This document shows, piece after piece, positions 12,911-13,964 of a stretch of DNA of 13,964 nt. The stretch lies in contig CALCMV010000085.1 of the NCBI GenBank assembly GCA_937967535.1, positions 1-13,964 of the forward strand. The letters run 5' to 3'. This DNA is from an uncultured Saprospiraceae bacterium (GTDB lineage: Bacteria; Bacteroidota; Bacteroidia; Chitinophagales; Saprospiraceae). The first letter of the stretch is position 1. Every line of letters starts with the position of its first letter. The notes under the pieces were generated by a model. The model was not told the origin of the DNA. It made no database searches and was given only the letters and a program-made list of their open reading frames with translations. A program made the position numbers and the translations under genes.

Positions 12911-13594
12911 TTAAAAGCCCCAAGTAATGCCTGCACGTGGTACCAACTGTGACAAAAACGGTACAAATTGGTCTCTATTTGCCACGTCATAAAATACTTC
13001 AATATTGTAGCCAAAGCCTTGATAGTGATTGCTGGTGTAGCCAAGCCCAAGTAGAAATGAAGATTGCGTAACGGGGTCTTGTTCAAATATAATTTCGCCA
13101 TCTAAGCGGTATTTGTCTTTGCCTCTGTTTCTGCCAAGTTCGGCTTGGGCATAGATACCCGCAGGGTCGCCGACATGGAAAAGCAAAAATCGAGAGAGCA
13201 AACGCCCGCCGAATACATTATTGATAATTACGGGAGTTTCGCCGGTGGGTGGGTTGAGTACGGTGCTTTGTTGGAAAAAATTGAAACCTACTCCTACAAT
13301 CCATCTATCACTTACCACACGGTAGCCCACAAAGGGTGTACCGCCATAAACGAATTGATTTGCCTGAACGGTTCCGAAGAAAGGGTCATTGATAACTCCG
13401 CCGCCGCCTCTCAGTGTACCAAAGCCACCGATAACGAGTTTGCTGGTACTAAATCTTCTATCGCCGCCCACATCATCCGGGTCATAAACAACTACGGGTT
13501 CGTCATCGGTTTTATCTTCTTGAGCAAAGGCGGTACTTGTCATTGCCAATACTGCGAGTAGGCATAGGCAGCACCATTTTGAAATTTGTGTCAT
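12911..13594 (-). CDS. Small outer-membrane beta-barrel protein
   Basis: A 227-residue exported protein. Residues 1-24 are a signal peptide: a hydrophobic run (CLCLLAVLAMTSTAFA) with cleavage after AFA and mature Gln25. A short acidic linker (EDKTDDEPVVVYDPDDVGGD) follows. The rest alternates hydrophobic and polar residues in strand-sized pieces rich in Gly, Tyr and Phe: KLVIGGFGTLRGGGG, FVGYRVVSDRWIVGVGFNFF, GIYAQAELGRN, SFLLGLGYTSNHYQGFGYNI. It ends in RAGITWGF. A C-terminal Phe is the classical signal for BAM-dependent insertion of outer-membrane barrels. The size suggests 8-10 strands, like Bacteroidota PorT/OmpW-like barrels, but I cannot name a family. The gene with both its flanks lies between 36-bp inverted repeats. 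Its leader carries CTTA-NN/TTTAAG words forming a 17-bp stem. Confidence 0.85.
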   Translation of the reverse strand: MTQISKWCCLCLLAVLAMTSTAFAQEDKTDDEPVVVYDPDDVGGDRRFSTSKLVIGGFGTLRGGGGVINDPFFGTVQANQFVYGGTPFVGYRVVSDRWIVGVGFNFFQQSTVLNPPTGETPVIINNVFGGRLLSRFLLFHVGDPAGIYAQAELGRNRGKDKYRLDGEIIFEQDPVTQSSFLLGLGYTSNHYQGFGYNIEVFYDVANRDQFVPFLSQLVPRAGITWGF

Positions 13595-13605
13595 GTGAAT
13601 TCTTT

Positions 13606-13641
13606 TTAAGATTAAGTTTAAGTTTATCCCGTATAGCTATC
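13606..13641 (-). repeat. Right 36-bp inverted repeat flanking the outer-membrane gene
   Basis: Reverse complement of 12685-12720 with one mismatch. It begins 12 bases upstream of the outer-membrane gene ATG. It includes TCCCGTATAGCTATCGGGA (13626-13644), which can itself form a short hairpin with TCCCG/CGGGA ends. Confidence 0.88.
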
Positions 13642-13645
13642 GGGA

Positions 13646-13699
13646 AAGTTTAAGTTTAAAAAATAATAAAATACAAATTAAATTTTTAAACTTAAACTT
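13646..13699. repeat. 17-bp perfect stem of TTTAAG/CTTAAA words in the leader of the outer-membrane gene
   Basis: AAGTTTAAGTTTAAAAA (13646-13662) and its exact complement (13683-13699) flank a 20-base AT-rich loop. CTTAAA hexamers continue to 13713, followed by AAGTTAC, AAGTTGC, GAGTCTG 7-mers to 13734. The rest of the gap, 13735-13864, shows no gene; only a small GCAATC/GATTGC hairpin at 13821-13835 was seen. Confidence 0.75.
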
Positions 13700-13864
13700 A
13701 AACTTAAACTTAATAAGTTACAAGTTGCGAGTCTGGGACATACACACTTTTAACCCTTCAACTATAAAGTTTGTTGTATCAAGTTTACTTTTATCAAAAA
13801 ATTTGCCAAGTGTGAGACACGCAATCCCTGATTGCCCGTAGATGGTCAATTGTGCGACTTTCCA

Positions 13865-13964
13865 TTAAATATTACAAGGGAAATCACAATAAAAAGTAGT
13901 CCCCTTGTCTAATTCACTTTTTACAGAATAATTGGCGTTCATGCTGTCCAAAATCTTTTTACAA
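13865..13964 (-). CDS. C-terminal fragment of a sensor histidine kinase (5' part beyond window)
   Basis: The minus strand is open from the window edge to TAA at 13865-13867, giving 32 residues: CKKILDSMNANYSVKSELDK, then GTTFYCDFPCNI. The pattern of a hydrophobic helix, then YSVKSELDKGTTF, is the end of a GHKL/HATPase domain of histidine kinases, where family members read I-x-V-x-S-E-x-G-K-G-T-x-F after the last ATP-lid helix. In place of the usual Gly-Lys-Gly it has Asp-Lys-Gly, a tolerable change. No further part of the gene is visible, so the sensor type and partner regulator are unknown. Confidence 0.72.
   Translation of the reverse strand, partial: CKKILDSMNANYSVKSELDKGTTFYCDFPCNI

Noticed and set aside
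13145..13561. 138-codon ORF opposite the outer-membrane gene
   Set aside because: It is the antisense shadow of a gene with a clear signal peptide and a terminal Phe.
12685..13641. Insertion sequence ending in the 36-bp inverted repeats
   Set aside because: The enclosed gene is an outer-membrane barrel, not a transposase, and no target-site duplication was seen; kept only as a possible invertible cassette.

Overview
The window looks like a chromosomal segment of a moderately AT-rich member of the Bacteroidota. Saprospiraceae- or Cytophagales-like is my guess; I cannot place it further. The signs are: a C-terminal 3-coathanger-stack-like domain, a DUF2027-type Smr protein, a TIGR02757 (DUF2400) protein, A-rich leaders without Shine-Dalgarno sequences, and TAnnTTTG -7 elements. 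No phage, plasmid, transposase, tRNA, rRNA or CRISPR was seen.

Layout. 1-792 (+) is the 3' part of a secreted SdiA-regulated (YjiK-like) propeller protein, closed by a strong terminator. 936-1793 (+) holds two small helical proteins of unknown function. 1822-6797 (-) holds a site-2 protease with CBS domains, a Na+/solute symporter very like the animal high-affinity choline transporter CHT1/SLC5A7, a RimJ/RimL-type acetyltransferase and an Smr-domain protein. 7296-10302 (+) holds a type I ABC exporter and a TPR lipoprotein. 10348-11641 (-) holds MiaE and Dtd, both acting on tRNA. 11786-12541 (+) is a TIGR02757 protein, divergent from dtd. 12911-13594 (-) is a small outer-membrane beta-barrel protein. 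The right edge (13865-13964, -) holds the last 32 codons of a sensor histidine kinase.

The genes are mostly unrelated housekeeping or envelope functions and do not form one pathway. The unusual part is between them. Most gaps longer than about 100 bases (and one of only 28) are filled, often to within a few bases of a start or stop codon, by short-word repeats. Four gaps carry strict 7-bp arrays in which a constant tetramer (TTAA, TCTC/GAGA or TAGT) alternates with a variable trinucleotide. Two gaps carry CTTA-NN hexamers. Other gaps carry fold-back elements with AT-rich centres, and one carries a 45-bp tandem repeat with a partial solo copy elsewhere. The GAGA-N3 gap is a 250-bp purine/pyrimidine inverted repeat. 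The outer-membrane gene is bracketed by 36-bp inverted repeats differing at one base. I consider this intergenic repeat system the best candidate for something undescribed in the window.
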